Source: Nitrospirae bacterium CG1_02_44_142
GTDB taxonomy: Bacteria; Nitrospirota; Thermodesulfovibrionia; Thermodesulfovibrionales; UBA1546
Direction: 5' to 3'
Assembly (NCBI GenBank): GCA_001871685.1
Contig: MNVK01000085.1
Coordinates: forward strand, 1-12,959
DNA length: 12,959 nt
Part shown: one piece after another, positions 1-6,209 of the stretch
Numbering within the stretch: position 1 is the stretch's first letter
Layout: each line of letters starts with the position of its first letter
Notes under the pieces: model-generated
The model's input: the letters and a program-made list of their open reading frames with translations, nothing else
Database searches by the model: none
Told to the model about the DNA's origin: nothing
Program-made: the position numbers and the translations under genes

Positions 1-394
1 CTTCAATTTTTTCGACGTCGCTCATAAGATGGTCAATATAATGGGAATGAATGAGCTGGTATTGAAATTTTTCTGTAAGTTCCGGTCCTGTTATGAAATC
101 AAAGCCCATATAGTTCTCTATCTTTGTGCTGTCAATCGCCTGACCTCCGAGATCTTTTGTTATAAGAAAGGCATTCATCTTGAGCGTGGCCGCATATACG
201 GCGGCCGTAAGCCCTGCAGGCCCGCCGCCAATTATTATAAGGTCATAAGAGGTGCGTGGAACCCTGCATATCCTCTCTTTCATGAACCTTTCCCTACATC
301 CTTCAGAGCAAAAGTAGAAGGTTTCATCCCCACATTCTGCTGTAAAGGCATCCCTTTCATTCACTTCCATATTGCATACAGGGTCTTTTTTCAT
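1..394 (-). CDS. YHS domain-thioredoxin reductase-like flavoprotein fusion (C-terminus outside window)
   Basis: Seen: the frame opens at an ATG at 394 and stays open for 131 codons to the left edge, so the gene is partial. Residues 1-45 form a YHS/TRASH-type metal-binding domain: DPVCNMEV with Cys7, then FYFCSEGCRERF with Cys29 and Cys33. A Rossmann FAD-binding segment starts near residue 50 (DLIIIGGGPAGLTAAVYAA), followed by GGQAID and IENYMGF, the pattern of thioredoxin reductase and AhpF-like enzymes. Known: this flavoprotein fold moves electrons from NAD(P)H through FAD to a CXXC pair; that pair would lie beyond the window, so the electron acceptor cannot be judged. YHS domains bind metals through Cys. 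Inference: a metal-responsive or metal-linked disulfide reductase. The gene starts 9 bases after the PII-like gene with only a weak ribosome site (GAAGTG), so coupled translation is likely. A plain TrxR with an N-terminal extension is the alternative. Confidence 0.85.
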   Translation of the reverse strand, partial: MKKDPVCNMEVNERDAFTAECGDETFYFCSEGCRERFMKERICRVPRTSYDLIIIGGGPAGLTAAVYAATLKMNAFLITKDLGGQAIDSTKIENYMGFDFITGPELTEKFQYQLIHSHYIDHLMSDVEKIE

Positions 395-403
395 AAAATC
401 ACT

Positions 404-706
404 TCATTGCAGCCGCTCCATCGTCCTTATTTTCATCATGGCATCTACCGGATATACAGCAATAAGCCCGTCTCCTGCAAGACCTGTATGGGCATGTTCA
501 AGGATTGTTCCCGAAACCTCTTCAACCCTGTCATCAGGCACGATAATATCAATCCTGTTGTGGATAGTATATGGCTTAAACAACTGAACCTGATCTCCAA
601 TCCCCTTAACCTCCGTGATTGTCATGCCCTTGATGCCTATATTCCCCAGAGATTTCACAATACTTTCAAGACTTGTTGTCCTCACAATAGCCGTTACCAT
701 CTTCAT
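404..706 (-). CDS. PII-like (GlnB/GlnK superfamily) signalling protein with shortened T-loop
   Basis: A 100-residue protein that aligns by eye with GlnB/GlnK: MTITEVKGIG (residues 28-37), VPDDRVEEV (56-64), the B-loop TGLAGDGLIAVYPVD (74-88) and a terminal KIRTMERL. PII trimers read ATP/ADP and 2-oxoglutarate and act on a partner through the T-loop. Here Gln39, which supports nucleotide and 2-oxoglutarate binding, is kept. The T-loop between Gly37 and the IDIIVPDD strand is about nine residues shorter than usual, and no residue matches the modified Tyr51. Leu81 replaces the usual Lys90 and Lys92 replaces Arg101, so nucleotide binding may differ. The C-terminal tail is also short compared with the usual 112 residues. 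A good ribosome site (AAAGGAGC) precedes the ATG. It is the first gene of a pair with the YHS-flavoprotein, its likely partner. Classical nitrogen control by uridylylation seems unlikely; a PII-like metal, bicarbonate or redox sensor is the alternative. Confidence 0.85.
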   Translation of the reverse strand: MKMVTAIVRTTSLESIVKSLGNIGIKGMTITEVKGIGDQVQLFKPYTIHNRIDIIVPDDRVEEVSGTILEHAHTGLAGDGLIAVYPVDAMMKIRTMERLQ

Positions 707-935
707 AAAAGCTCCTTTAATCTTTTAATCGGACATTCTATCCTGCATAATGCCGCGGATCTTTATAAAAATCCGTCACCCATTCTTGTATTACATAATC
801 GCATATAAATTTGAAGGAATTATGAATTTAAATCATCTCACATCCAGCCTTATATGGCAAGGGTGAAAACTCAGCCGGAAATATATTTCAAATTATTTTT
901 ATGGCAGGTATTGAGAGAACGCTTTTGTGTTTAAA
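707..935 (-). promoter_or_regulatory. Leader region of the PII-like gene with candidate promoter and small hairpin
   Basis: This 229-base gap lies between the PII-like gene and the moeB-like stop codon. On the minus strand, TTGCCA followed 17 bases later by GATGAT (about 832-860) is a plausible but imperfect sigma-70 promoter. A short stem, CGGAT pairing with ATCCG across about 10 bases (near 755-774), lies in the presumed leader. No strong rho-independent terminator was found for the moeB-like gene. Assignment is by eye only. Confidence 0.25.
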
Positions 936-1742
936 CTACCGCATCGTGCAGTATTCAGCGTCATAATCAAGAAGTTCTGTAATTGTAGGATTTTTACCGC
1001 ATACAGGACAATCAGGATTTTTAGGGACTTTAACTTTTCTGAAAGTTGTCTTGAGTGCGTTATAAATCAGCAGTTCATTTTTTAAAACATCCCCTTTGCC
1101 GAGTATAAGCTTCAACACCTCTGTTGCCTGAAGGCCGCCTACGACTCCGGGCAGCACGCCGAGCACACCGGCTTCCTGACATGACGGCACAAGTCCTGCC
1201 GGAGGCATTTCTTCAAACAGGCACCTGTAGCAATGGCCATCTCCGGGAATAATTGTCGTAACCTGCCCTTCAAATCTCAGGATTGCTCCGCTGACAAGCG
1301 GTTTTCCAGCCATTACACAGGCGTCGTTTACAAGATACCGCGTCGGAAAATTATCGCTGCCGTCAACCACAATATCGTAGTCTTTTATGAATTCCATAAT
1401 GTTGTTTTTTGAAATCCTCTGTTTAAGCGCAATAACATTAACATCAGGATTTAAGGACTCAAAGGTATTTTTTGCGGATTCAACTTTAGGTTTTCCAAGC
1501 GTCTTAACGCTGTGAGCTATCTGCCTCTGGAGGTTGCTCAACTCAACCTCGTCATTATCTATCATTGCTATAGTCCCGACGCCTGCAGCGGCAAGATAGT
1601 AGCCGACCGGGCATCCCAGTCCTCCTGCTCCGATTATAAAAACTTTTGCATTAAGCAGTTTCTTCTGGCCTTTTCCGCCAACCTCAGGAAGGATAATGTG
1701 ACGGCTGTATCGCTGAAGCTGGTCTTCCGTGAATTCGCTCAT
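936..1742 (-). CDS. MoeB/ThiF/HesA-family E1-like sulfur-carrier adenylyltransferase
   Basis: A 268-residue E1-like enzyme. These proteins use ATP to adenylate the C-terminal Gly-Gly of a small sulfur carrier (MoaD, ThiS or similar) in molybdopterin, thiamine or cysteine synthesis. Seen: an N-terminal RYSRHIILPEVG, the nucleotide loop IIGAGGLGCPVG (residues 36-47), DNDEVELSNLQRQ (62-74), SDNFPTRY (129-136), and two zinc-type Cys pairs, CYRC (171-174) and CPVC (245-248). Cys188 in PSCQEAG matches the conserved Cys of ThiF/MoeB. The ATG at 1742 is chosen over an in-frame ATG at 1772 because it has the ribosome site AAAGGA and forms an ATGA overlap with the tusA-like stop; the upstream start would lie inside that gene. 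No rhodanese domain is fused, so sulfur probably comes from elsewhere, perhaps from the TusA-like neighbour. Which carrier it serves cannot be told, because no MoaD or ThiS gene is in the window. Confidence 0.9.
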   Translation of the reverse strand: MSEFTEDQLQRYSRHIILPEVGGKGQKKLLNAKVFIIGAGGLGCPVGYYLAAAGVGTIAMIDNDEVELSNLQRQIAHSVKTLGKPKVESAKNTFESLNPDVNVIALKQRISKNNIMEFIKDYDIVVDGSDNFPTRYLVNDACVMAGKPLVSGAILRFEGQVTTIIPGDGHCYRCLFEEMPPAGLVPSCQEAGVLGVLPGVVGGLQATEVLKLILGKGDVLKNELLIYNALKTTFRKVKVPKNPDCPVCGKNPTITELLDYDAEYCTMR

Positions 1743-1987
1743 TCTTTTTCCTTTCGTATAACAAGCACCCAATCAGTGTCATTTATCTTTTCTACTTTCA
1801 AAACTTTCTGCCCGTGGTCTTCCATTGATTTAGGGATGCTTCTGGACGCCTCCTCATAATCAAGGAGTATCTCAAGCGCCTCGCCTACCTCCATGTCCTC
1901 AATAGCCAGCTTTGCCTTCACAAAGGTATAAGGGCATATAAGCCCCTTTATGTTAATCTTTTTGTCAGGTTTAATATCTTCTTCCAC
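1739..1987 (-). CDS. TusA-family sulfur carrier protein
   Basis: An 82-residue protein of TusA/SirA/YedF type. Members carry a persulfide on a conserved Cys and pass it to acceptors in tRNA thiolation, molybdenum cofactor synthesis or dissimilatory sulfur metabolism. Seen: the family pattern GLICPYTFVKAKLAIEDM with the Cys-Pro pair at residues 18-19, then GEALEILLDYEEASRSIPK and a closing strand DWVLVIRK. Translation probably starts at a GTG (1985-1987) with AGAGGA about nine bases upstream. The last four bases overlap the start of the E1-like gene, which points to coupled expression and a shared sulfur-transfer job. Length is normal. The exact acceptor is unknown; a role with the downstream E1 enzyme is inference from the overlap. 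Confidence 0.9.
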   Translation of the reverse strand: MEEDIKPDKKINIKGLICPYTFVKAKLAIEDMEVGEALEILLDYEEASRSIPKSMEDHGQKVLKVEKINDTDWVLVIRKEKE

Positions 1988-2318
1988 TGTTTACTGTCCT
2001 CTTTGAAATTTCTGCTTACAGTTTATAATATTTTTAACTGCAAAATCTACCCATAAGAATAAAACAAAAACGGGCAAACCGCTGCGCGCTGGAAAAAGTT
2101 TTAATTTTATAGTGAACGACATAAATAGCATGTCATTACGAGCGAAGCGAAGTAATCTCGTCTTTTCTGATGAGATTGCCACGCCCCGAGCAGCTCGGGA
2201 CTCGCAATGACAACTTTTTTTGCCGCTTGCTATAGATGTAAATAATAAAAAGGACTTCTTGTTATCAGACAGGCAGATATTAAGGATAGATAACAGACGT
2301 CAGAACTCTTACAACCTC
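1988..2318. other. Gene-free gap between tusA-like and ABC ATPase genes
   Basis: This 331-base stretch has no believable gene. Its centre is occupied by a palindromic repeat described separately (2131-2212). Reading leftward from the ATPase gene, an AGGAGG at 2315-2320 overlaps that gene's stop codon but is followed by TTG-TAA and no usable start, so it is either chance or a remnant of a lost gene. A 7-bp inverted pair (TGTTATC at 2260-2266, GATAACA at 2289-2295) is too weak to call a terminator. A TATAAA near 2107-2112 (minus strand) could be a -10 for tusA, but the -35 is poor. Confidence 0.5.
2131..2212. repeat. REP/MITE-like palindromic repeat with cloverleaf folding
   Basis: The ends TGTCATTACGAG (2131-2142) and CTCGCAATGACA (2201-2212) are inverted copies with one mismatch. 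Inside, GTAATCTCGTC (2152-2162) pairs with GATGAGATTGC (2169-2179) with only G-U wobbles at two places, and CCCGAG (2185-2190) pairs with CTCGGG (2194-2199) across a 3-base loop. The whole folds as a stem with two arms. From memory, near-identical sequences of the form GTCATTGCGAGCGAAGCGAAGCAATCTC recur between genes in many Nitrospirota and deltaproteobacterial genomes; the copy number in this genome cannot be seen here. A RAYT-type transposase may mobilise such elements, but none is in the window. Confidence 0.85.
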
Positions 2319-2984
2319 CTATTCTATCGTAAGGACGCCGCCGCTCATTTTAAACTTTTTATGGGCGTTAGCTGTAATCTCCCCGCTGTGAGTAGCTATA
2401 ATAAAAGTAATATTCCCATCTCTGTTCATCTTTTGAAAAACTTGAATAATTTCTTTTTCTGTCTCTTCGTCAAGGTCTCCCGTAGGCTCATCCGCAAGTA
2501 TAATGTCCGGCTTGTTTATGAATGCCCTGGCAATGGCAACCCTTCTCTGCTGCCCGCCCGAAAGATGTGAAGGATAAGATTGCATCTTTTCTTCCAAGCC
2601 TACAATGTTAATGAGTTCTTTTGCATAGCCGGCAACATCTCCCTCATATTTTCCAAATGCGGTTGGCAGCATAATATTTTCCATGACGGTCAGCGTAGGG
2701 ATAAGGCTTGAAAACTGATATATAAAGCTGATTTTCTTATTCCTGAATTCCGAAAGACTGTTATCATCCATAGCCCAGATATTGACTTTGTCAATCTGAA
2801 TCAAACCTGAATCAGGCCTCGTTAATCCACCGATTAAGCTCAACAGTGTTGTCTTCCCGCTGCCGGAATGTCCTACCACCGCCGCTATCTCGCCTTTATT
2901 GACAGTAAAAGAAGCCTTGTCAACCGCCTTCAGAACCTGGCCGCCGACAGTATAAATTTTACTGATTTCCTCAACTCTTATCAC
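2319..2984 (-). CDS. ABC transporter ATP-binding protein (LolD/MacB type)
   Basis: A 221-residue cytoplasmic ATPase subunit of the MacB/LolD/FtsE group, which power periplasmic or outer-membrane-directed work through FtsX-type permeases. Motifs in order: Walker A GHSGSGKTT (38-46), Q-loop Gln90 in FIYQFSSL, signature LSGGQQRR (141-148), Walker B IILADEPTGDLD (161-172) and the switch His199 in ATHS. The Q-loop reads YQF where many relatives have FQ. The start is a GTG (2982-2984) that overlaps the TPR gene's stop as GTGA, with AAAAGGTG just upstream. It is the last gene of the operon that begins with the cytochrome at 6046 and almost certainly pairs with the permease at 3643-4848. The substrate is unknown. 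Confidence 0.93.
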   Translation of the reverse strand: MIRVEEISKIYTVGGQVLKAVDKASFTVNKGEIAAVVGHSGSGKTTLLSLIGGLTRPDSGLIQIDKVNIWAMDDNSLSEFRNKKISFIYQFSSLIPTLTVMENIMLPTAFGKYEGDVAGYAKELINIVGLEEKMQSYPSHLSGGQQRRVAIARAFINKPDIILADEPTGDLDEETEKEIIQVFQKMNRDGNITFIIATHSGEITANAHKKFKMSGGVLTIE

Positions 2985-3631
2985 TTTTCACCTTTTTTCA
3001 CTGTTTGAGACGGGTTAATTTCTTTAAGCAAGGACTCGGCAGCGCCCGCATCAAATTTTTTTAAAGATTCGTATTCCTGCATCGCAGCCTTCTTGTTTTT
3101 CTTTTTCAAATAGACAATGCCCAGGTTATACCTTGCCGCTGAGTACACAGGCCGGAGTTTTGTTGCTCTTTTAAGCGCCGCTATCTCCTCGTCAAGTTTG
3201 CCGAGCTTGCCGTAGGCCACCCCCATATTATTATAAAGAACCGGGTGGTCCGGCATGAACTTCGCTGCTTTTTTAAAGGCTGCAACAGCCTCGTCAGCCT
3301 TGCCGAGCCTGTCGTATGCCGTCCCCATCTTAAAATATGCGTAGCCCATATCAGGCTTCAGGCTGATTACTTTTTTATAGGCGTCTATCGCCTCATTATA
3401 TTGGGCGTTGCGGTCATAAAGGTCCGCAAGATGGTACAGCGCATCTATATCATTAGGATTGTTCTGAAGTTTCTTCTTCACTTCGTCAAAAACCGACTCG
3501 CTTGAATATATATTCGTCTGAGGCGCAGCTGGTTTTGACGGAAGCTCCTTTTTCCCGCATGAGATAAAAGCTATTATCATACACAAAAGTAACGGCGTAA
3601 TACGCTGCCCAATTATATCTGTAAATCTCAT
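2981..3631 (-). CDS. TPR-repeat lipoprotein
   Basis: A 216-residue protein with an N-terminal hydrophobic stretch (residues 11-24) ending at Cys25 in FISCGKKE, a slightly atypical lipobox with Phe at -3. It is therefore probably lipid-anchored and periplasmic. Four tetratricopeptide repeats follow, at about residues 62-95, 96-129, 130-163 and 164-197, each with the A-x-Y-x-(L/M)-G spacing (for example YAYFKMGTAYDRLGKADEAV). TPRs form a protein-binding scaffold and have no enzymatic role of their own. An ATG two codons upstream (3635-3637) lies only one base from GGGGGA; the ATG at 3631 has seven bases of spacing and is preferred. The gene sits between the permease and its ATPase, 11 bases after the permease stop and overlapping the ATPase start, so it is probably an accessory subunit of that transporter. 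No specific ortholog is recognised. Confidence 0.85.
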   Translation of the reverse strand: MRFTDIIGQRITPLLLCMIIAFISCGKKELPSKPAAPQTNIYSSESVFDEVKKKLQNNPNDIDALYHLADLYDRNAQYNEAIDAYKKVISLKPDMGYAYFKMGTAYDRLGKADEAVAAFKKAAKFMPDHPVLYNNMGVAYGKLGKLDEEIAALKRATKLRPVYSAARYNLGIVYLKKKNKKAAMQEYESLKKFDAGAAESLLKEINPSQTVKKGEK

Positions 3632-3642
3632 ATACATTCCCC

Positions 3643-4848
3643 CTATTCCCCCTTCCTGATGGCCTCATAAGGCTCCATCCTGCTCGCAGCTGCGGCAGGA
3701 AGCAGCGATGAAAGAATCCCGGACAGCAGGGAAAAGAAAACAGCGCCCAGCATCAGTCTGGCCAAGACCCAGGCAGACGGCAGCAGATAGGGCAATTTCA
3801 GGCTTTGCAGTATAAGCCCCTTAAATGAAAAGAGGAGGACCGCGCCGATGATTAACCCGATTACTGCGCCTAAAGCAAATATAGCCGACGCCTCTGCAAT
3901 TATCATTGCAAAAATGTGTTTCTTCTTTGCGCCCATTGCGCGCAGCAGGCCGAGTTCCCTCTGCCTTTCGTTAACAATCATATAAAATGCAAAGCCTGTC
4001 ATTAAGAGGGCCAGGCTCCACAGCACCGAGCTTACGGCAATTATCCCCTTCAGAAGCCCGTTCAACTGCCTCCTGACAGTGTTGACTACTTCGTCAGAGG
4101 CTATGGCCTTAACTCCGTCTATGTCATGTTCTATTCTTATAGCCACTCTGCCGGGTGTAAAGCTGTCCTGAACCTGAACAAGCACCGCTGATATCCTGTC
4201 TTTCTTAAGGTCAATCGGCTGCATTGACTTTTCTTTTGAGGCGTCAGCCATTGAATAAGCCGCATCCATTGTCATAAATACGGATTGGTCAAAAAATTTC
4301 ATCCCGGTAGGTTCCATTGTTCCTGCAACAACAAAAGGTGTGCCAAAAAATGGAATTGTATCGCCTGTTAAAATCGGCAGCGCGCTGCCCGCAATTACCT
4401 CATTTCCCTTAAGGGTTTTTTTCAGCTTCTTTTCAAGCCAGGGGCTTATCGTAAAGTCCGACTCGGGGTCAAAGGCGACAAGAAACGTCTCTACGTTATA
4501 ACAGCATGTAAACGACGCCGGTTTTATAAAAACCTGAGGCGAGGCATTCTTCACCCCTTCAATATTCCTTACCCTTTCAAAAATATTCCGGTCCATATAA
4601 AAACTTACAGGCTCGCCTGCAAGAAGGGCTGTTTTTGCCTGAGCTTCATTCCCGGCCGGCACTATTAGGACGTCGGCTCCAAGCCGGTATGTGCCGATCT
4701 TCAGGGCATTCTGCATTCCGCTTATAAAAATAGTGGCGCCGACCAGCGTCCCTGTAACCAGAGCAACTATCAGAAGCAGAATCACAGTGCGCACAGGCCT
4801 TCTTTTAAGATTCCTCAATGCGAGGCCAAAAATATTTACCCTTTTCAT
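3643..4848 (-). CDS. MacB/FtsX-type ABC transporter permease with periplasmic Cys-Cys pair
   Basis: A 401-residue inner-membrane subunit with the MacB/LolCE layout: a short cytoplasmic start (LALRNLKRRPVRT), TM1 at about 21-43, a large periplasmic domain (about 44-265), then three C-terminal helices near 268-292, 315-342 and 362-386, ending with EPYEAIRKG. Between helices lies the typical ERQRELGLLRAMGAKKKHI coupling segment. The periplasmic domain carries a vicinal pair, Cys115-Cys116, in SFTCCYNVETFLVAFDPE, followed by FTISPWL. I recall the same CC-centred block in relatives from anaerobes, possibly including the ABC permeases of the Campylobacter p19 iron locus; this was not checked. It follows the haem-propeller gene by 100 bases and is followed by the lipoprotein and ATPase. 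AGGGA sits very close to the ATG, so initiation may be weak. Family assignment is firm; substrate is unknown. Confidence 0.9.
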   Translation of the reverse strand: MKRVNIFGLALRNLKRRPVRTVILLLIVALVTGTLVGATIFISGMQNALKIGTYRLGADVLIVPAGNEAQAKTALLAGEPVSFYMDRNIFERVRNIEGVKNASPQVFIKPASFTCCYNVETFLVAFDPESDFTISPWLEKKLKKTLKGNEVIAGSALPILTGDTIPFFGTPFVVAGTMEPTGMKFFDQSVFMTMDAAYSMADASKEKSMQPIDLKKDRISAVLVQVQDSFTPGRVAIRIEHDIDGVKAIASDEVVNTVRRQLNGLLKGIIAVSSVLWSLALLMTGFAFYMIVNERQRELGLLRAMGAKKKHIFAMIIAEASAIFALGAVIGLIIGAVLLFSFKGLILQSLKLPYLLPSAWVLARLMLGAVFFSLLSGILSSLLPAAAASRMEPYEAIRKGE

Positions 4849-4890
4849 TCCCTGTTATAAATTCCTTTTGGAAAGATTAAATACTGAAAT

Positions 4891-4924
4891 CGGAAAGGGC
4901 ATCTTACTGCCGATGCCCTTTCCG
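4891..4924. other. Perfect 13-bp stem-loop inside the cytochrome-permease operon
   Basis: CGGAAAGGGCATC (4891-4903) and GATGCCCTTTCCG (4912-4924) are exact inverted copies around an 8-base loop. The element lies in the 100-base gap after the propeller-cytochrome stop and before the permease start. On the minus strand it is followed by ATTTCAGTATTTAATC, not a U-run, so it is not a standard rho-independent terminator. It may protect the 3' end of an abundant cytochrome message or lower downstream expression. This role is inference. Confidence 0.8.
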
Positions 4925-4948
4925 AAGAAACTTAACTGCCGTAATAAT

Positions 4949-6046
4949 CTATTTTTTACCGGGATTCCAATCTACCTCTATTCCGCAAAGAAGAGGAGAA
5001 CCCTTGTCTATGCTTACCGTTACCCCTGCATTCTTATGACATGATGCGCATGCAGAGACCTGCCCTACAATATTGTTAGTCTTTCTCTCAAGCACATTAA
5101 GCGTGCTGTCGTCTCCATAGGTCCTTGATGAAAGAAACGCATACTTGCCGTCTTTTGTAAATGCAAAATCATGCGACCTTACATTGTCAGGAAGGATAAT
5201 GCGCTTTGTGATTTCATCCTTGGCGGTATCTATAACAATGACCTGGCTCTTGTGAGTGCCCGGTTTAAGTCCCGGATCATATTCATTGGGCGCGCTCACC
5301 CAGAGTTCCTTACCGTCGGGAGTCATTCTCGCCTGATGTATAAATGTCATCTCAGGGCTGGAGATTTCTTTTATCTTTTCCTTTGTCTTCCAGTCATAGA
5401 CATACACTATTCCGGTAGGCATGTCTGTAATATATGCCTTCTTGCCGTTCTTGGTCCACTGGATGCCGCAAAGTGCTTTTCCCACAGGCATCTTGTCAAC
5501 TGTCTTCAGCTTTTTTGAATCCCATATATAAACGTGTCCGTCTGCCATATCCTCAAAATATATATTTCCGTCAGGCCCGGCAATGGCGCCGCAGAACTTT
5601 TCTCCTACCTTAAAGGGGCCCTCTTTCTTTCCTGTTGCCACGTCTATTTTATAGACATTCCCGGATAGTGTGCCGGCAACCAGCACCTTTTTGCCTTTTT
5701 CCTTAACCAATGCCTGTCCGTGTGTGCCGCCGGCATTTTTAACCTTTTCAAAGTCCATGCCCGCTATCTTGCCTTCCATCTCGGAACCAGCCTCAACAAG
5801 CACAATTCTGCCCTTTTCCATGTCAACAGGCGACTTCATCGTCCTCATATCTATAATAGCGATATGTCCGCCGTGGCCTGCTATATAAGCAATAGCATGG
5901 AATGTAGGAACCTTATCTTTCAGCATAACCTTTGCTTCTATTGCCTGCTCGGAAGCGGCTGTTACCTGCGCAGGAGTTGCAGCGAACATCACATAGCCGA
6001 TTACAGCCAACCCAAGAAACAAAATAAATATCAAACTTTTTTTCAT
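4949..6046 (-). CDS. Secreted beta-propeller protein with C-terminal c-type haem site
   Basis: A 365-residue exported protein. Residues 1-31 form a Sec signal (MKKSLIFILFLGLAVIGYVMF, then cleavage near AAS). The body shows repeated propeller strands of YVTN/cytochrome-d1-like type: GHIAIIDMRTM (60-70), GNVYKIDVATG (129-139), GHVYIWDSKK (170-179), GIVYVYDWKTK (212-222), SQVIVIDTAKD (267-277) and STLNVLERKTN (314-324), each with a following turn such as PDGKELWVS or KDGKYAFLS. A single CXXCH haem-attachment motif, CASCH, lies at 333-337 close to the C-terminus. Extra Cys are at 152, 193 and 354. Known: d1-type propellers occur in nitrite reductase and in NirN/NirF. Here only the fold is claimed; the d1-haem ligands were not found. 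The ribosome site GGGGAG lies five bases before the ATG. It is the first gene of the ABC operon, so it may be that transporter's periplasmic partner or client. The job of the haem is unknown. Confidence 0.85.
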   Translation of the reverse strand: MKKSLIFILFLGLAVIGYVMFAATPAQVTAASEQAIEAKVMLKDKVPTFHAIAYIAGHGGHIAIIDMRTMKSPVDMEKGRIVLVEAGSEMEGKIAGMDFEKVKNAGGTHGQALVKEKGKKVLVAGTLSGNVYKIDVATGKKEGPFKVGEKFCGAIAGPDGNIYFEDMADGHVYIWDSKKLKTVDKMPVGKALCGIQWTKNGKKAYITDMPTGIVYVYDWKTKEKIKEISSPEMTFIHQARMTPDGKELWVSAPNEYDPGLKPGTHKSQVIVIDTAKDEITKRIILPDNVRSHDFAFTKDGKYAFLSSRTYGDDSTLNVLERKTNNIVGQVSACASCHKNAGVTVSIDKGSPLLCGIEVDWNPGKK

Positions 6047-6209
6047 CTTTTCTCCCCGTTTATTTGTTTACTGAAATTTATGAAGATATAATAATCTTCA
6101 CTGCCCGAACCTGAAAGTTTCTCCTCACCTCCCTTTAGCCGGATTATTTTTTAAAGGTTATCATACGCAGTCGCCGTTGTCAACTTAAAATTATAATTTG
6201 AGATTCCTT
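6047..6209 (-). promoter_or_regulatory. Promoter and leader of the cytochrome-ABC operon
   Basis: On the minus strand, TTGACA (6183-6178) is followed after 17 bases by TAACCT (6160-6155): a perfect -35 and a weak -10. Just upstream lies the AT-rich 12-base palindrome AAATTATAATTT (6188-6199), which could act as an UP element or an operator. The leader of about 100 bases contains a purine-rich AGGGAGGTGAGGAG (around 6121-6134) that resembles a ribosome site without a clear gene, and a perfect stem TGAAGAT/ATCTTCA (6081-6087 and 6094-6100) upstream of the true start. Confidence 0.6.

Noticed and set aside
29..808. Long plus-strand frame of 259 codons
   Set aside because: It lies opposite the PII-like and YHS-flavoprotein genes, both of which have clear family motifs; it has no ribosome site and a random-looking composition.
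1743..1772. Longer start for the E1-like enzyme
   Set aside because: The extra ten residues are encoded within tusA and are absent from the family; the ATG at 1742 has a ribosome site and an ATGA overlap.
1991..2182. Open frame of 63 codons on the minus strand upstream of the ABC ATPase
   Set aside because: It reads through the palindromic repeat; peptides such as LRFARNDM are typical false translations of that repeat. No ribosome site or domain is present.
2260..2320. AGGAGG and a 7-bp inverted pair after the first ATPase gene as a lost gene or terminator
   Set aside because: No start codon or reading frame follows the AGGAGG, and the stem is weak with a 22-base loop and no U-run.
4891..4924. 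Rho-independent terminator
   Set aside because: The stem is perfect but no U-run follows on either strand, and the operon continues downstream.
4949..6046. Naming the propeller cytochrome NirS, NirN or NirF
   Set aside because: It has a propeller and one CXXCH, but the haem site is at the C-terminal end and the d1-haem ligand pattern could not be found.
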